Source of the DNA: Rhodocyclaceae bacterium
GTDB lineage: Bacteria; Pseudomonadota; Gammaproteobacteria; Burkholderiales; Rhodocyclaceae
NCBI GenBank assembly: GCA_026646875.1
Contig: JAPKHL010000002.1
Span: 1-64,000 of the forward strand
Length of the DNA stretch: 64,000 nucleotides
Reading direction: 5' to 3'
Below are positions 20,392 through 32,074 of the stretch, piece after piece. The notes below the pieces were generated by a model. The model saw nothing but the letters and a program-made list of their open reading frames with translations, was not told where the DNA came from and made no database searches. Positions within the stretch are counted from its first letter, which is position 1, and each line of letters begins with the position of its first letter. A program made the translations under genes and the position numbers.

Positions 20392-20423
20392 GCCGGCTCG
20401 GTGACCGCGGTCACCGAGCCGGC
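20392..20423. repeat. 32-bp perfect palindrome
   Basis: GCCGGCTCGGTGACCGCGGTCACCGAGCCGGC is identical to its reverse complement. Confidence 0.95.
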
Positions 20424-20427
20424 ATGC

Positions 20428-20745
20428 TCAGACCGCGAAAAGATGCTTGGTGCGCAGGGTCTTCCCTTCGGCTGCCAGCGTCAGCAGGCGGTCGATGTTC
20501 GGATGCTTGCCGGGATTCTGGCGGGCATCCTCGGTGTGCTCGGCGTACAGCTCGAGGCCCTTGCGCGCGGCCTCGGGAGTGATCGCCCCCCAGGTCTGGG
20601 CGAGGTGGTTGTAGAGCGCCAGCGAGCCCTGGCTGCCCGCCTTGTTCTCGATGGTGGCGACGACCGCGCCCTCGGCGTCGAGCAGCTGCAGGCCGGCGAG
20701 ATGCGAGATGCCCGGCAGCTTCTTGAGATTTTCAGCGAAAGACAT
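20428..20745 (-). CDS. DUF2322-like small protein
   Basis: MSFAENLKKLPGISHLAGLQLLDAEG...NHLAQTWGAITPEAARKGLELYAEHTEDARQNPGKHPNIDRLL. Confidence 0.7.
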   Translation of the reverse strand: MSFAENLKKLPGISHLAGLQLLDAEGAVVATIENKAGSQGSLALYNHLAQTWGAITPEAARKGLELYAEHTEDARQNPGKHPNIDRLLTLAAEGKTLRTKHLFAV

Positions 20746-20747
20746 GC

Positions 20748-21074
20748 TTACCCCTTGCGTTGTCGAATCATCCCGAGCATCAGCCCGGTGGTGGCGCAGC
20801 CGACGGTGACGCCGAGCACCATGCCCCAGCTGCCGCGCTCCGGGCCGACCAGCGAGTACCACAGGGCGGCAAGCAGCCCGCCGGCCATGGTGCCGATCAC
20901 CGCACCCACGAAAGCGCCGCGCAGCACCGCGCCCTGGCGGCCGTCTGCGCCGCAGCAGTGCGGACAATAGATCGCGCCGTTGGGCACCGCGCCGCCGCAG
21001 TTGTCGCAGGTGACGGTGGCCGGCGGCGCATCGGGGGAAGCGGACGGGGAGGTCGGGGAGGAATCGTGGCTCAC
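20748..21074 (-). CDS. Zinc-ribbon membrane protein
   Basis: CDNCGGAVPNGAIYCPHCCG ribbon, then two glycine-rich TM segments. Confidence 0.7.
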   Translation of the reverse strand: MSHDSSPTSPSASPDAPPATVTCDNCGGAVPNGAIYCPHCCGADGRQGAVLRGAFVGAVIGTMAGGLLAALWYSLVGPERGSWGMVLGVTVGCATTGLMLGMIRQRKG

Positions 21075-21075
21075 C

Positions 21076-22542
<1,467 letters not shown>

Positions 22543-22543
22543 T

Positions 22544-22549
22544 TATAAT
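22544..22549 (+). promoter_or_regulatory. Candidate -10 box TATAAT for the GST-like gene
   Basis: TATAAT 31 bp upstream of the start codon; -35 not clear. Confidence 0.4.
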
Positions 22550-22579
22550 CCGGCCGAAAAAACAACGCACAGGACCCCA

Positions 22580-23188
22580 ATGAAGCTCATCGGATCGCTG
22601 ACCAGCCCCTACGCACGGAAAGCGCGCGTCGTTCTGGCCGAGAAGAAGATCGAGTACGACTTCGTGCTCGACTCTCCCTGGTCGCCGGACAGCCTGGTTC
22701 CCGACCTCAACCCGCTGGGCAAGATCCCCGTTCTGGTGCTCGACGACGACACGCCGCTGTTCGACTCCCGCGTCATCGTCGAATACCTCGACAACGTGGC
22801 CCCGAACAACAAGCTGATGCCGGCGCCCAACCGCGAGCGCACCGAGGTCAAGCGCTGGGAAGCGCTGGCCGACGGCGTCTGTGACGCCGCCGTCCTGATC
22901 TTCCTCGAGCGCAAGCGTCCGGCCAAGGCCCAGGACGCGGCCTGGATCGCCCGCCAGGAAGCCAAGATCGAGCGCAGCCTGGCCTTCATGGCCGAGCAGC
23001 TGGGCGAGGAAAGCTGGTGCATGGGCACCCACTTCTCGCTGGCCGACATCGCCGTCGGCTGCGCGCTCGGCTACCTCGCCTTCCGTTTCCCGCAGATCGA
23101 CTGGCGCGAGCGGCACGCCAACCTCGCCCGCCTGTACGACAAGCTGCTGCAGCGCCCGGCCTTCGCCGAAACCGCCCCGCAGGAATGA
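22580..23188 (+). CDS. Glutathione S-transferase family protein
   Basis: MKLIGSLTSPYARKARVVLAEKKIEYDFV, NPLGKIPVLVLDDDTPLFDSRVIVEYLD. Confidence 0.9.
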   Translation: MKLIGSLTSPYARKARVVLAEKKIEYDFVLDSPWSPDSLVPDLNPLGKIPVLVLDDDTPLFDSRVIVEYLDNVAPNNKLMPAPNRERTEVKRWEALADGVCDAAVLIFLERKRPAKAQDAAWIARQEAKIERSLAFMAEQLGEESWCMGTHFSLADIAVGCALGYLAFRFPQIDWRERHANLARLYDKLLQRPAFAETAPQE

Positions 23189-23326
23189 CCCCCGCGCCGC
23201 CGGCTTCCCCCGGCGCGCGCCTCTCCCTGGCCCACCCTGGACCCACGCCCGGCCCACACCCGCCCGTCATGAGGCAAAGCGGGTAGGATTGACCGGAGAA
23301 GAATTCGTCATGCCAGGGAGAAAACG

Positions 23327-24487
23327 ATGAAACCGCTGCCGCGCCTCGCGCATTTCCTGCATTCGCTCCTCCTGATTTCCGCCGCCCTGCTGGCGGTCCC
23401 CACCAGCGTCGCGCGCGCCGAACCCGGCGTCACCGACAAGGCCCTGCTGATCGGCCAGTCCGCCGCGCTGACCGGACCCGCGCAGGCGCTTGGACAGGAG
23501 ATGCGCCTCGGCGCGCAACTGTATTTCGACCAGGTCAACGCCAGTGGCGGCATCCACGGGCGCAAGCTGCAGCTGATTTCGCTCGACGACGGCTACGAGC
23601 CGGAACGCGCCGCCGCCAACACCCGCAAGCTGATCGACGAGGACAAGGTGCTCGCGCTGTTCGCCTATGTCGGCACACCGACCAGCGCCGCCGCGCTCCC
23701 TCTCTTCAGCGAGGCGCGCGTGCCGTTCATCGGCGCCTTCACCGGCGCCGAACTGCTGCGCACACCCTTCAACCGCTACGTCTTCAACGTGCGCGCCAGC
23801 TACTTCGACGAAACCGAGAAGATCGTCGAACACCTCACCACCACCGGCATCCGGCGGATCGCCGTGTTCTACCAGAACGACGCCTACGGCAAGGCCGGCC
23901 TCGCCGGCATGGAGCGGGCGCTCGGCAAGCGCAAGCTGGCGATCGCCGCCAGCGCGACGGTCGAACGCAACGCCGTCGAAGTCGCCGCCGCCAGCCGGAG
24001 CATCCACGCCGCCAATCCGGACGCCGTCGTCATGATCAGCGCCTACAAATCGGTGGCGGCCTTCGTCAGGGCCATGAAAGCCGCCGGCAGCACCGCGCAG
24101 TTCCACAACGTCTCCTTCGTCGGCAGCAAGCCGCTGGCCGCCGAACTCGGCGCCGACGGCATCGGCGTGGCGGTGACGCAGGTCGTCCCCTTCCCCTGGT
24201 CGGGCATGCTGCCGGTCACCCGCGAGTACGCGGAGCTGATGAAGAAGGCTGGCCAGAGCGACCTCTCCTTCACCTCGCTCGAAGGCTACATCGCCGCCCG
24301 GGTGCTCGTCGAAGGCCTGCGGCGCGCCGGCCGGGAGGTCTCGCGCGAAAAGCTGATCGCCGCACTGGAAGGCATGAGCAACACCGACATCGGCGGCTTC
24401 AACATCAACTTCTCGCCGAGCAACCACAACGGCTCCACCCTCGTCGACCTGACCATCATCGGCAAGAACGGCAAGTTCATGCGCTGA
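23327..24487 (+). CDS. ABC transporter substrate-binding protein (branched-chain amino acid/LivK type)
   Basis: Signal peptide; LLIGQSAALTGPAQALGQEMRLGAQLYFDQVNASGGIHGRKLQLISLDDGYEPERAAANTRKLI. Confidence 0.92.
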   Translation: MKPLPRLAHFLHSLLLISAALLAVPTSVARAEPGVTDKALLIGQSAALTGPAQALGQEMRLGAQLYFDQVNASGGIHGRKLQLISLDDGYEPERAAANTRKLIDEDKVLALFAYVGTPTSAAALPLFSEARVPFIGAFTGAELLRTPFNRYVFNVRASYFDETEKIVEHLTTTGIRRIAVFYQNDAYGKAGLAGMERALGKRKLAIAASATVERNAVEVAAASRSIHAANPDAVVMISAYKSVAAFVRAMKAAGSTAQFHNVSFVGSKPLAAELGADGIGVAVTQVVPFPWSGMLPVTREYAELMKKAGQSDLSFTSLEGYIAARVLVEGLRRAGREVSREKLIAALEGMSNTDIGGFNINFSPSNHNGSTLVDLTIIGKNGKFMR

Positions 24488-24491
24488 GTGG

Positions 24492-24773
24492 CTAGCGCGC
24501 CAGCCGCTCGCCGAAGAAGGCGGTGAACACCAGCGCCGCCGGCGCGAAGGCGATGAAGCCGGCGAGCAGGTGGCGAACGAAGGGATGCGCGCGGTGCCCC
24601 TCGAGGAAGCCGCGCGCCACCAGCATCCCCTTGCACCAGACGATCAGCGCCACCAGCAGCGGCAGCCAGTCCGCCGCCGGCAGCCAGGCGCCGAGCTCGA
24701 CGCTGAGCAGCGTCAGACCGGTCAGCGCCAGCCAGGTCAGCGCCGGGGTTCGATAGATCGAGGAAGCGTGCAT
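24492..24773 (-). CDS. Cytochrome c oxidase subunit IV-like / NorF-like membrane protein
   Basis: About 93 aa, 3 TM: TWLALTGLTLLSVELGAW...LPLLVALIVWCKGMLVARGFLEG; next to a NorE-like gene. Confidence 0.65.
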   Translation of the reverse strand: MHASSIYRTPALTWLALTGLTLLSVELGAWLPAADWLPLLVALIVWCKGMLVARGFLEGHRAHPFVRHLLAGFIAFAPAALVFTAFFGERLAR

Positions 24774-24776
24774 GCG

Positions 24777-25397
24777 TTACACCAGAATGTAGAACAGCGG
24801 GAAAATGATCAGCCAGACGATGTCGGTGGCGTGCCAGTAGCAGGCCAGCGCCTCGAGTCCGGAATGATCCTCGGGGGTGTAGCCGCCGCAGAGATGGCGC
24901 GCCAGCACCCAGCCCATGCCGAGAATGCCCCAGCAGGCATGCACCAGGTGGTTGAAGGTCAGGTAGTAATACACGGTGAAGAAAATTCCGGCCTCGCCGT
25001 CGATGCCGTGCGCGAGATTCCACTGCACCTCCAGCAGCTTCACCAGCGGATAGCCGAGCGACAGCACGAAGCCCGCCAGCAGCCAGCGCAGCGAGGCCCG
25101 GCGACGCCCGGCGCGCATTGCCGCAACCGAGCAGGCGATCAGGAAGCCGCTGCCCACCATCAGCAGCGTGATCGCCGTTCCCGCCGCGCCCGAGAGGTGC
25201 CCGGCCCCGTGCCGGAAGGCCTCGGGATAGTGCGCGCGGGCCACGAAGTAGATCACGAACATCACGAGGAACTCGACGAACTCGCAGGCGATGCCCACCC
25301 AGATTCCCTTGTTGCCGGGAATCCGTGCCGCCGCCCCTTCCCCGGTCTGCCCCCCGGGCATCGCCCCGACCGTGCCCACGCCTGCCATCCCGCTCAT
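24777..25397 (-). CDS. Cytochrome c oxidase subunit III family / NorE-like protein
   Basis: GNKGIWVGIACEFVEFLVMFVIYF, NHLVHACWGILGMGWVLARH, LEALACYWHATDIVWLIIFPLFYILV. Confidence 0.85.
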   Translation of the reverse strand: MSGMAGVGTVGAMPGGQTGEGAAARIPGNKGIWVGIACEFVEFLVMFVIYFVARAHYPEAFRHGAGHLSGAAGTAITLLMVGSGFLIACSVAAMRAGRRRASLRWLLAGFVLSLGYPLVKLLEVQWNLAHGIDGEAGIFFTVYYYLTFNHLVHACWGILGMGWVLARHLCGGYTPEDHSGLEALACYWHATDIVWLIIFPLFYILV

Positions 25398-25620
25398 CCT
25401 GTCCTCGCCCGTAGCATCATGGCGGACATTGTTGCAGCCACCGCAAACCGGCACAGGGACACAAAAGCGTTTTCCAGACCGGAACAGATGGCGGGCCAGC
25501 CCCTCGTCGGCACGCCAACTGTTCCGGTACGATCGAGCGCAATCTGAAACTGTGACGACGCGCCGACCGGTGCTTTACTGGCGGCATGCCGCCGCTTCCG
25601 CCGGCCCCCGGAGCCCGTCC

Positions 25621-27069
25621 ATGCAAGCCTCCCCTCCCCTGCTGCGCTACCAGTCACTGGCCGAACGGGTGGCCACCGCCATCGCCGCCGGCACCCTGCG
25701 CGCCGGCGAACGCCTGCCCTCGGTCCGCCAGACCTGCAGCGCCCACCAGCTGAGCCCCGCCACCGTGCTGCAGGCCTACTACCTGCTGGAAGCCCGCGGC
25801 CTGATCGAGGCCCGCCCGCGCTCCGGCTACTACGTCCGCGCCCGCATCGGCAGCCGCCTGCCCGAGCCGGAGATGCGCCGCCCCGCGACGGCGCAGACGG
25901 CGCTCGACGTCAGCGACTTCATCTTCGAAATCCTCGAAGCGGTCCGCGACCCCGACGTCGCCCCGCTCGGCTCCAGCTTTCCCAGTCCCTACCTCTTCCC
26001 GCTCGACCGGCTGGCACGCAGCCTCGGCGCCAGCGCGCGCCGGCTCGACCCGCGCAGCACCGTCACCGACCTCCCGCCGGGCAACGAGGAACTGCGCCGC
26101 CAGATCGCCCTGCGCTATCTGGCCGGCGGCGCCGACGTCGCACCGGGCGAGATCATCGTCACCGCCGGCGCCATGGAGGGGCTCAACCTCTGCCTGCAGG
26201 CCGCCACCCGCCCGGGCGACCTCGTCGCCATCGAATCGCCGTGCTTCCACGGCGTCCTGCAGGCCATCGAACGGCTCGGCCTGCGGGTCGTGGAGATCCC
26301 GACCCACCCGCGCGACGGCATCGACCTCGCCGCGCTCGACGCCGCCCTGCGCCAGCACCCGATCCGTGCCTGCGTGTGCATGCTCAACTTCCAGAACCCG
26401 CTCGGCAGCCTGGTGCCCGAGCACACCCGGCGCGCGCTGATCGCCCTGCTCGCCCGGCACGCGGTACCGCTGATCGAGGACGACGTCTACAGCGAACTCC
26501 ACTTCGGCCCGAACCGCCCCCTGCCGAGCAAGGCACTCGACACGGCGGGGCTGGTCATGCACGTCTCCTCCTTCGCCAAATGCCTGGCGCCGGGCTACCG
26601 CATCGGCTGGGTCGCCGCCGGACGCTACGCCGAGCGCGTGCGCCGCCTCAAGCTCTCCTCGAGCATCACCGCCAACATTCCCGCCCAGGCCGCACTGGCC
26701 GACTACCTCAAGCACGGCGGCTACGAAAACCATCTGCGCCGCCTGCGCGCCACCCTCGCCGCGCAGGAAGCCGCCATGGTCGCCGCCGTGGAAAGCAGCT
26801 TCCCCACCGGCACGCGCCTCGCACGGCCGCAGGGCGGCTACTTCCTCTGGGTGGAACTTCCCGCCGGCAGCGACGCACTGGCCCTGCACCGGCAGGCCCT
26901 GGCGCAGGGCATCAGCATCGCCCCCGGACCGATCTTCTCGGCCAAGCGCGAGTACCGCAACTGCCTGCGCCTCAACACCGGCCACCCCTGGACCCCGCGC
27001 ATCGCCGACGCCATCGCCCGGCTGGCCGGGCTGGCGCACGCGTGCGGTAGCGCGGACGGCAGGGCATGA
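25621..27069 (+). CDS. MocR/GntR-type PLP-dependent aminotransferase-fold regulator
   Basis: N-terminal wHTH (LAERVATAIAAGTLRAGERLPSVRQTCSAHQLSPATVLQAYYLLEARGLIEARPRSGYYV) plus aminotransferase domain (SSFAKCLAPGYRIGWVAAG). Confidence 0.92.
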   Translation: MQASPPLLRYQSLAERVATAIAAGTLRAGERLPSVRQTCSAHQLSPATVLQAYYLLEARGLIEARPRSGYYVRARIGSRLPEPEMRRPATAQTALDVSDFIFEILEAVRDPDVAPLGSSFPSPYLFPLDRLARSLGASARRLDPRSTVTDLPPGNEELRRQIALRYLAGGADVAPGEIIVTAGAMEGLNLCLQAATRPGDLVAIESPCFHGVLQAIERLGLRVVEIPTHPRDGIDLAALDAALRQHPIRACVCMLNFQNPLGSLVPEHTRRALIALLARHAVPLIEDDVYSELHFGPNRPLPSKALDTAGLVMHVSSFAKCLAPGYRIGWVAAGRYAERVRRLKLSSSITANIPAQAALADYLKHGGYENHLRRLRATLAAQEAAMVAAVESSFPTGTRLARPQGGYFLWVELPAGSDALALHRQALAQGISIAPGPIFSAKREYRNCLRLNTGHPWTPRIADAIARLAGLAHACGSADGRA

Positions 27070-27108
27070 GGGCGGCGCGCCGCTCCCGGACCGGGTCCGC
27101 GCAAAAGC

Positions 27109-27963
27109 TCAGCGCCCGGCGCCGTCCGGCCCGAAACTGAACGCGGAGAGGGTCGTTTCCATGACCCGATCGACGAACACCCGCCGCCCCGCATCCTCAC
27201 CCGCGGCACCGGCCACCACCATCAGCGGCAGCAGGTGTTCTTCCGCGCCCGGCGGGTGGCACAGGCGCGCCGCCGGCGCCCGGGCCCAGTCGGTCAGGGC
27301 CTGCTCGCGAAGGCTCCCGGGCGACTCGACGGCCTGCGTCAGCCAGGCGTCGAACGCGTCCGAGAGGGGACCGAAGCGGGGATCGCCATAGCCGCGCATG
27401 TTGTGGAAGCTCATGCCGCTACCGACGATCAGGACGCCTTCGTCGCGCAGCGGCGCGAGCGCCCGACCGGCCCGCAGATGCGTCCCGGGGTCGAGGCTGT
27501 CGAGCAGGGACAACTGCACGACCGGAATGTCCGCCTCGGGAAACAGCAGCTTCATCGGGATGAACACCCCGTGATCGAAGCCGCGCGCCGGGTCCTTGCC
27601 GGCGGGCAACCGCGCCCGGCCGAGCAGGTCGGCGATGCGCGAAGCCAGATCGGGCGCCCCCGGCGCCGGATACGTCAGCTCGTAAGTGTGCGGCGGAAAG
27701 CCGTGGTAGTCGTAGATGAGCCCGGGAGCCTGCCCGCCGGTGACCGTGAAGGAAGGCTGCAGCCAGTGCGCCGAAACCACGACGATGGCCTCGGGAGGCC
27801 GTGGCAGCGTCGATGCCGCAGTGCGGAGAAAGTCCGCCATCGCGTGCCAGGCATCGGCCGGACGCCAGACCATGAAGAAACAGGGGCCGGCGCCATGCGG
27901 CACGAACCAGGTCGGCATCCGGACCGGCCGGCCCTCCCGGCCGGAGGAAATGAGCGTACTCAT
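27109..27963 (-). CDS. DODA-type extradiol ring-opening dioxygenase (4,5-DOPA dioxygenase-like)
   Basis: FVPHGAGPCFFM, VVVSAHWLQPSFTVTG, DHGVFIPMKLLFPEADIPVVQLSLL, GSGMSFHNMR. Confidence 0.9.
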   Translation of the reverse strand: MSTLISSGREGRPVRMPTWFVPHGAGPCFFMVWRPADAWHAMADFLRTAASTLPRPPEAIVVVSAHWLQPSFTVTGGQAPGLIYDYHGFPPHTYELTYPAPGAPDLASRIADLLGRARLPAGKDPARGFDHGVFIPMKLLFPEADIPVVQLSLLDSLDPGTHLRAGRALAPLRDEGVLIVGSGMSFHNMRGYGDPRFGPLSDAFDAWLTQAVESPGSLREQALTDWARAPAARLCHPPGAEEHLLPLMVVAGAAGEDAGRRVFVDRVMETTLSAFSFGPDGAGR

Positions 27964-28143
27964 CGGGAAACCTCGCTTTCAACCCCGCAAGGGAGAACGG
28001 AAATCGGCCGGCCCTGACCCTGGCCGGACGGGTGACAGCGGAGTGCGGCGTGTCGTGCTGGGCAAACGGAAACTCACCTCGCTTGGAAAGCGATCATCGG
28101 GCGACAGTTGCGCAAACCTGCCGTTATTGGGCAGCACACCGGG

Positions 28144-28785
28144 CTACCTCTGTGAAAACAGCGGAAACCAGCCAGGCACCTTCCGCTGGTATGTGCGATA
28201 CAACTCGCCGAACCGGCTTAAGGCCTCCGTTTCTTCACGTCGAGCCAGCTTGATGTAGGTGGCCGCGAGGATCGGGAATGTTGCCGCGGTAATCAAGGTG
28301 GGCCACTGCAGCAGGAAGCCGATCATGATCAGCATGAACGCGGCGTACTGCGGGTGGCGGATGCGCGCGTACGGGCCGGTGTGGGCCAGCGCCCCCGCTT
28401 TCTGCGCCGCATAGTGCACCGGCCACGCCCTCGCCAGCAGCCAGAAACCGCCGATGATGAAGACGTTGGACAGCAGGTGGAACGGACCGAAGTGCGGGTT
28501 GGCCTTCCAGCCGAACAGCACTTCGAGCAGGTGGCCGGCGTCGTGCGCGAGGAAATCGACGCCCGGCACGCGCTCGGCAAGCCAGCCGGAAAGCAGGTAG
28601 AGGGTCAGCGGGAAACCGTACATCTCGGTGAACAGCGCGACGACGAAGGCCGAGAACATGCCGAGCGTGCGCCAGTCCTGCCGCGTTTGCGGCCTGAAGA
28701 AACTGGCGGCGAAGAGGATGAAGAAGGCCGAGTTGATCAGTACCAGCGACCACAGGCCGTAATCGTTGCCGTCGGCGACATTCAT
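28144..28785 (-). CDS. Isoprenylcysteine carboxyl methyltransferase-like membrane protein
   Basis: Multiple TM; C-terminal HTGPYARIRHPQYAAFMLIMIGFLLQWPTLIT...RREETEALSRFGELYRTYQRKVPGWFP. Confidence 0.82.
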   Translation of the reverse strand: MNVADGNDYGLWSLVLINSAFFILFAASFFRPQTRQDWRTLGMFSAFVVALFTEMYGFPLTLYLLSGWLAERVPGVDFLAHDAGHLLEVLFGWKANPHFGPFHLLSNVFIIGGFWLLARAWPVHYAAQKAGALAHTGPYARIRHPQYAAFMLIMIGFLLQWPTLITAATFPILAATYIKLARREETEALSRFGELYRTYQRKVPGWFPLFSQR

Positions 28786-29015
28786 GGCTGCTTCTCCCGG
28801 TCGCGCACCGCGTGGCCGTGGTGCCGCCCGTGCCTGCCGTGCATGAAGAAATGCAGCAGCGGGCAGGCGAGGAGGAGCAGCCAGGGCAAGGCCCCGAACA
28901 GGTGGGCGCGGTGCTCGGTCAGCAGGTAGAACAGCGCAACGGCGGCGAAGAACCACCATGCCCACCGGGTTGCCCGCTCGTGCCGTGCGCCTTGCTCCCG
29001 ATCGCTCATGGTCAT
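28782..29015 (-). CDS. DUF2933-like small membrane protein
   Basis: [55 protein letters not shown]; between copA and the ICMT-like gene. Confidence 0.75.
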   Translation of the reverse strand: MTMSDREQGARHERATRWAWWFFAAVALFYLLTEHRAHLFGALPWLLLLACPLLHFFMHGRHGRHHGHAVRDREKQP

Positions 29016-31312
29016 GCCCCCCCGTGCGAAGTACCGGCCCGGCGCAGGCGCAGCGCGTTGCCGACGACGCTGGCCGACGACAGGCTCATCGCCAGCGCAG
29101 CGATGATCGGCGACAGCACCAGCCCGAAGGCCGGGTAAAGGACGCCGGCGGCGACCGGCACGCCGAGCGCGTTGTAGAGGAAGGCGAAGAGCAGGTTCTG
29201 GCGCATGTTGCGCACCGTTGCCGTCGAGATCGTGCGCGCGCGCGCGATGCCGCGCAGGTCGCCCTTGACCAGCGTCAGCTGCGCGCTGTTCATCGCCACG
29301 TCGGTGCCGGTGCCCATGGCGATGCCGACATCGGCCCGGGCCAGCGCCGGCGCGTCGTTGATGCCGTCGCCGGCCATCGCCACGACGCGTCCCTCGCGCT
29401 GCAACGCTTCGACCAGCGCCAGCTTGTCGGCCGGCTTCACTTCGCCATGCACTTCGGCGATGCCCAGCTTTTCGCCAACGTGGCGCGCCGTCGCCAGCCC
29501 GTCGCCGGTCGCCATCACCACGCGCAGCCCGGCGGCACGCAGCGTCGCCAGCGCTTCCGGCGTACTCGCCTTGACCGGGTCGGAGACGGCCAGCAGGCCG
29601 AGCAGTTGCCCGTCGCCGGCGAGGTACATGACGCTGGCGCCTTGCGCCCGCAGCGGATCGGCAACGGCGGCGAGCGCATTGACGGCGATCCCCTCTTCGG
29701 CCATCAAGGCGGCGTTGCCGAGACTCAGGCGGACAGCGCCGACGTGGCCATGCACGCCGATGCCGGTGGACGATTCGAATTCCTCGACCGCGTCGAGCGC
29801 CAGGCCGCGCTCGCGCGCGGCGCCGACGATGGCCTCGGCGAGCGGATGTTCGCTGCCCTGGTCGAGGCTGGCGGCCAGCCGCAGCACCTCGTCGGCACCG
29901 ATATTGCCGACCCCTTCGGCGCGCTCGAAGCGCGGCCGGCCTTCGGTCAGCGTGCCGGTCTTGTCGACGATCAGCGTATCGACGCGGCGCAGATGCTCGA
30001 TCGCCGCCGCGTCGCGGAACAGGATGCCCTGCGTCGCCGCACGGCCGGTGGCGACCATGATCGACATCGGCGTCGCCAGCCCGAGCGCGCAGGGACAGGC
30101 GATGATCAGCACCGAGACGGCGCTGATCAGCCCGAACACCCAGCCGCGCTCGCCGCCGAAGAGGCCCCAGGCAAGGAGGCTCATCAGCGCGATGGCGACG
30201 ACGGCGAGCACGAACCAGCCGGCGACGACGTCGGCCAGCCGCTGCATCGGCGCCTTCGAGCGCTGCGCCTGCGCCACCATCTGCACGATCTGGGCGAGCA
30301 TCGTCTGCGCGCCGACTTTCTCGGAGCGGATGACCAGGCTGCCATTGGCGTTCATCGTCGCACCGATCACCTTGTCGCCGACACGTTTCGTCACCGGCAG
30401 CGGTTCGCCGGTCAGCATAGACTCGTCGACCGCGCTGCTTCCCTCGACGACCACGCCATCGACCGGCACCTTCTCGCCGGGCCGCACGCGCAGCCGGTCG
30501 CCGACGTGCACATGGTTCAGCGGCACGTCTGCCTCGCTGCCGTCGGCGTTGATGCGGCGCGCCGTCTTCGGCGCCAGCCCGAGCAGCGACTTGATCGCCG
30601 CCGAAGTCTGCGAGCGGGCGCGCAGTTCGAGCATCTGGCCGAGCAGCGTCAGCGAGATGATCACTGCCGCCGCCTCGAAATAGACGCCGATGCGGCCGTG
30701 CGCCATGAAGGATTCCGGGAACAGTCCGGGGACGACCGTGGCGGCGATGCTGTAGACGAAGGCGGCGCCGGTGCCGAGGCCGATCAGCGTCCACATGTTC
30801 GGGCTGCGGCGGATGACCGATTGCCAGCCGCGGATGAAGAACGGGGCGCCGGTCCAGAGCACGATCGGTGCCGCGAGCGCGAGTTCCAGCCAGCTGCGCG
30901 CGGTGGGGGAGAGGCCGCCGAACAGGTGGCCGGCCATGGCCAGCACGACGACGATCAGCGTCAGCGGCAGGCTGCCCCAGAAGCGGCGGCGGAAGTCGCG
31001 ATACTCGCTGTCGTCCTCTTCCGCGTCGAGGTCGGGCAGCACCGGTTCCAGCGCCATGCCGCATTTCGGGCAGCTGCCGGGGCCGAACTGCCGCACCTCG
31101 GGATGCATCGGGCAGGTGTATTCGGTGTCGGCGGCCGGCGTGGCGGCTGTCGCTTCAGCATCGGTGGCCGGCGGCAGCAGGTAATCCGCCGGTGCGGCGT
31201 CGAAGCGGGTCTTGCACCTGGCGCTGCAAAAACGGTACTCGACCCCTTCATGGAGGCTGCGATGCGGCGAATCGCGCTTGACCGACATGCCGCAGACCGG
31301 ATCGGTACTCAT
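29012..31312 (-). CDS. copA: Copper-translocating P1B-type ATPase with N-terminal YHS and heavy-metal-binding domains
   Basis: DPVCGMSV...FCSARC (YHS), [72 protein letters not shown]. Confidence 0.96.
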   Translation of the reverse strand: MSTDPVCGMSVKRDSPHRSLHEGVEYRFCSARCKTRFDAAPADYLLPPATDAEATAATPAADTEYTCPMHPEVRQFGPGSCPKCGMALEPVLPDLDAEEDDSEYRDFRRRFWGSLPLTLIVVVLAMAGHLFGGLSPTARSWLELALAAPIVLWTGAPFFIRGWQSVIRRSPNMWTLIGLGTGAAFVYSIAATVVPGLFPESFMAHGRIGVYFEAAAVIISLTLLGQMLELRARSQTSAAIKSLLGLAPKTARRINADGSEADVPLNHVHVGDRLRVRPGEKVPVDGVVVEGSSAVDESMLTGEPLPVTKRVGDKVIGATMNANGSLVIRSEKVGAQTMLAQIVQMVAQAQRSKAPMQRLADVVAGWFVLAVVAIALMSLLAWGLFGGERGWVFGLISAVSVLIIACPCALGLATPMSIMVATGRAATQGILFRDAAAIEHLRRVDTLIVDKTGTLTEGRPRFERAEGVGNIGADEVLRLAASLDQGSEHPLAEAIVGAARERGLALDAVEEFESSTGIGVHGHVGAVRLSLGNAALMAEEGIAVNALAAVADPLRAQGASVMYLAGDGQLLGLLAVSDPVKASTPEALATLRAAGLRVVMATGDGLATARHVGEKLGIAEVHGEVKPADKLALVEALQREGRVVAMAGDGINDAPALARADVGIAMGTGTDVAMNSAQLTLVKGDLRGIARARTISTATVRNMRQNLLFAFLYNALGVPVAAGVLYPAFGLVLSPIIAALAMSLSSASVVGNALRLRRAGTSHGGA

Positions 31313-31382
31313 GACGGACCCCCTGCGCTCGTTGTTGTTCGGCTTTTCGGCCTGATCCGCGCCGGCCGGGATAGGGCCATGC

Positions 31383-31910
31383 CTACGGACGCGGCATGGC
31401 TTCCCTGGCGGCATCGCGCCGGAGCATCTGCTCCATCATCTGCTGCATCATGTCGATGCGCTTTTCCATCATCGCGTGCCCCGCCATCATGTCGCAGCCC
31501 ATCATGCCGCCCGCCTTGTCGCCGGACATGCCCTTGCCGCTGCCGGCCGGTCCCTGGCCCATCATCATGCCGGCGCCCATGCCGCCCATTCCGCCCATGA
31601 CCCCCATGCCGCGCATCATGCCCATGCCCTCGCGCATGGCCTGAAGATGCTCCTGCATCAGGCGCTGCCGCTCGGCCGGGTCGCGCGTCTGCTCGATGCG
31701 CTGCATCAGGGCCTGCGCTTTGGTCAGTTGCTTGCCCGCCTCGTCGGCAGGGGTAGCCTTTGCCGGTGCCTGCGCTGCGGCGGATTGATTGCCGGCCGCT
31801 GCGGCGCCACTCTTTTCCGGGTGGTGTGCGTCGTCGGCGAAGGCCGGCGAAAAAGTCAGGGAGAGCGCTACCAACAGGCCGGATGCCATCGCGAAGTTCT
31901 TCCGTTTCAT
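31383..31910 (-). CDS. Secreted Met/Gly-rich protein in a copper-resistance context
   Basis: Signal peptide; [24 protein letters not shown]...[30 protein letters not shown]. Confidence 0.75.
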   Translation of the reverse strand: MKRKNFAMASGLLVALSLTFSPAFADDAHHPEKSGAAAAGNQSAAAQAPAKATPADEAGKQLTKAQALMQRIEQTRDPAERQRLMQEHLQAMREGMGMMRGMGVMGGMGGMGAGMMMGQGPAGSGKGMSGDKAGGMMGCDMMAGHAMMEKRIDMMQQMMEQMLRRDAAREAMPRP

Positions 31911-32033
31911 GATCCACTCCTTTCAAGATGTCGCTACGCAACACCTGATCCGCGCCCGGAGGATCCGCTTGCGCCGTTCTTCACGGGCACCTTTCAGCCT
32001 GTCTTCAGTATGGTCGCCTCTCGCTGTCCGCCA

Positions 32034-32062
32034 GCTGACGCGACGATTACATTTCTGTCAGC
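32034..32062. promoter_or_regulatory. Putative CopR/CusR-type operator, copy 1
   Basis: GCTGACGCGACGATTACATTTCTGTCAGC; GCTGAC/GTCAGC inverted ends; core shared with copies 2 and 3. Confidence 0.6.
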
Positions 32063-32074
32063 GTTGTCTTGCCG

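Noticed and set aside
28020-28143. Non-coding stretch at the copper block edge as an integration (att) site
   Set aside because: No tRNA fragment, integrase or matching direct repeat found by eye at the other edge.
28958-31600. 880-aa plus-strand ORF
   Set aside because: Antisense to copA; R/H/Q-rich shadow frame without recognisable motifs.
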